A stretch of 7,216 bases of DNA, taken from Flavobacteriales bacterium. Its GTDB lineage: Bacteria; Bacteroidota; Bacteroidia; Flavobacteriales_E; Vicingaceae. Under the pieces are notes generated by a model. That model searched no databases and was not told where the DNA came from. It was given only the letters and a program-made list of their open reading frames with translations. Positions 6,564-7,216 of the stretch are shown here, piece after piece (the stretch's first letter is position 1; each line of letters starts with the position of its first letter). The translations under genes were made by a program, and so were the position numbers. The stretch lies in contig NVVI01000043.1 in assembly GCA_002402165.1 (NCBI GenBank), forward strand, positions 507-7,722, read 5' to 3'.

Positions 6564-7186
6564 GTAGTTATAAAACAGAACAAGAAGAATTTTGGGCAGG
6601 AAATTTTGGAGTAAGCTATATTGGCAGAAACGAAAGTGAGGAGTATTTAGCTTCTAATTTGAGTTTTTTTTCTAAGGCAATGCGTCAAATTGGAAAGCCA
6701 TCATCCTTGATAGAGTTTGGAGCCAATGTAGGGATGAATTTAAGGGCCATCAAACAATTATACCCCAGTATTAATTTAAATGGAATAGAAATTAATGAGA
6801 CAGCTTCCAAAGAATTACAAGAAGTAGTTGGGAATGACAATGTTTTTACCGGGTCAATATTTGATTATCCAGTAACTGAACAATTTGAAATTACATTAAT
6901 AAAAGGGGTGTTAATTCACATCAATCCTGAGATGCTTGATATGGTTTATGGCAAGCTATATGATTCAAGCAGTAAATACGTTTTAGTTTGTGAATATTAC
7001 AATCCAGCACCCGTAACTATAAACTATAGAGGTAATGAGGACAGATTGTTTAAAAGAGATTTTGCTGGTGAGATGCTTGATAAATACAATGACTTAGAAT
7101 TGATAGATTACGGTTTTTGTTATCGAAGAGATCCTTCATTTCCTCAAGATGACATCACTTGGTTTTTAATGGAGAAAAAAGGATAA
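6560..7186 (+). CDS. Pseudaminic acid biosynthesis-associated SAM-dependent methyltransferase
   Basis: A 208-residue predicted soluble class I methyltransferase. The SAM-binding motif I is LIEFGANVGMN (50-60; E52, G54, G58). The acidic end of strand 2 is GIEINE (75-80; E77), and the post-motif strand FEITLIKGVLIHINPEML (109-126) is typical of the fold. N-terminal FWAGNFGVSYIGRN (11-24) and C-terminal DDITWFLMEKK (197-207) resemble the small methylases regularly encoded in pse operons (the family named pseudaminic acid biosynthesis-associated methylase, TIGR03587 as I recall it). The start overlaps the pseF stop by four bases (ATGA), so it is clearly part of the operon. Its acceptor is not established: it could be the Pse residue, a precursor or a modification on the sugar. 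That it acts in this pathway is inference from context. Confidence 0.85.
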   Translation: MSSYKTEQEEFWAGNFGVSYIGRNESEEYLASNLSFFSKAMRQIGKPSSLIEFGANVGMNLRAIKQLYPSINLNGIEINETASKELQEVVGNDNVFTGSIFDYPVTEQFEITLIKGVLIHINPEMLDMVYGKLYDSSSKYVLVCEYYNPAPVTINYRGNEDRLFKRDFAGEMLDKYNDLELIDYGFCYRRDPSFPQDDITWFLMEKKG

Positions 7187-7216
7187 TTAGCTCGTTTATT
7201 TATAGAATATGAATAC
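7187..7216 (+). other. Right edge; possible start codon of the next operon gene
   Basis: After the methyltransferase stop there are 22 AT-rich bases and then ATG at 7209-7211 followed by AATAC to the window end. The spacing would suit another operon gene (pseG, pseH or pseI would be expected). Eight bases are too few to identify a gene. No terminator is seen here, so the operon probably continues. Confidence 0.25.

Noticed and set aside
1..7216. CRISPR array, tRNA/rRNA, insertion sequence, toxin-antitoxin or defence system
   Set aside because: I saw no regularly spaced repeats, no cloverleaf-like sequence, no transposase motif and no small paired genes; nearly all the sequence is accounted for by metabolic and glycan genes.

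Overview
The window looks like chromosomal DNA from a member of the Bacteroidetes (Bacteroidota), most likely a marine-type flavobacterium. Evidence: it is AT-rich (by eye about one third G+C), start codons lack Shine-Dalgarno sequences and sit in A/T-rich leaders, two genes have the Bacteroidetes-type -7 promoter box (TAnnTTTG), and the proteins read as typical Flavobacteriia homologues. Species cannot be told from the sequence.

Left part (200-3474, minus strand): three co-directional genes read right to left. They are a small Wzz/chain-length-determinant-like inner-membrane protein (2653-3474), L-glutamate gamma-semialdehyde dehydrogenase PruA of proline catabolism (954-2579), and a YceI-like lipoprotein (200-871). 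The pruA-yceI gap holds a sequence that resembles a dispersed flavobacterial intergenic repeat. The 199 bases left of yceI contain no gene but do contain a perfect 16-bp palindrome at 61-76.

Centre (3475-3694): an AT-rich divergent intergenic region between the Wzz-like gene and the plus-strand operon, with a good -7 box for the operon.

Right part (3695-7186, plus strand): a tightly packed operon for the bacterial nonulosonic acid pseudaminic acid. It contains pseB (C5-inverting UDP-GlcNAc 4,6-dehydratase), pseC (PLP aminotransferase), pseF (CMP-pseudaminic acid synthetase) and a small SAM methyltransferase of the kind found in pse operons. Gaps are +6, -8 and -4 nt, so translation is probably coupled. 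PseB and PseC make the 4-amino-4,6-dideoxy-AltNAc intermediate. PseF activates the finished sugar as CMP-Pse. The steps between them (PseH acetyltransferase, PseG hydrolase, PseI synthase) are not in the window and would be expected just downstream; the window ends 30 bases after the methyltransferase.

Reading: this is the junction between a core metabolic gene (pruA) and the start of a surface-polysaccharide locus. The divergent Wzz-like protein suggests that the pseudaminic acid goes into a cell-surface glycan. That destination is inference. I found no clearly novel system. The points most worth a second look are the pse-associated methyltransferase of unknown acceptor, the repeat-like elements around the yceI start, and the palindrome at 61-76.
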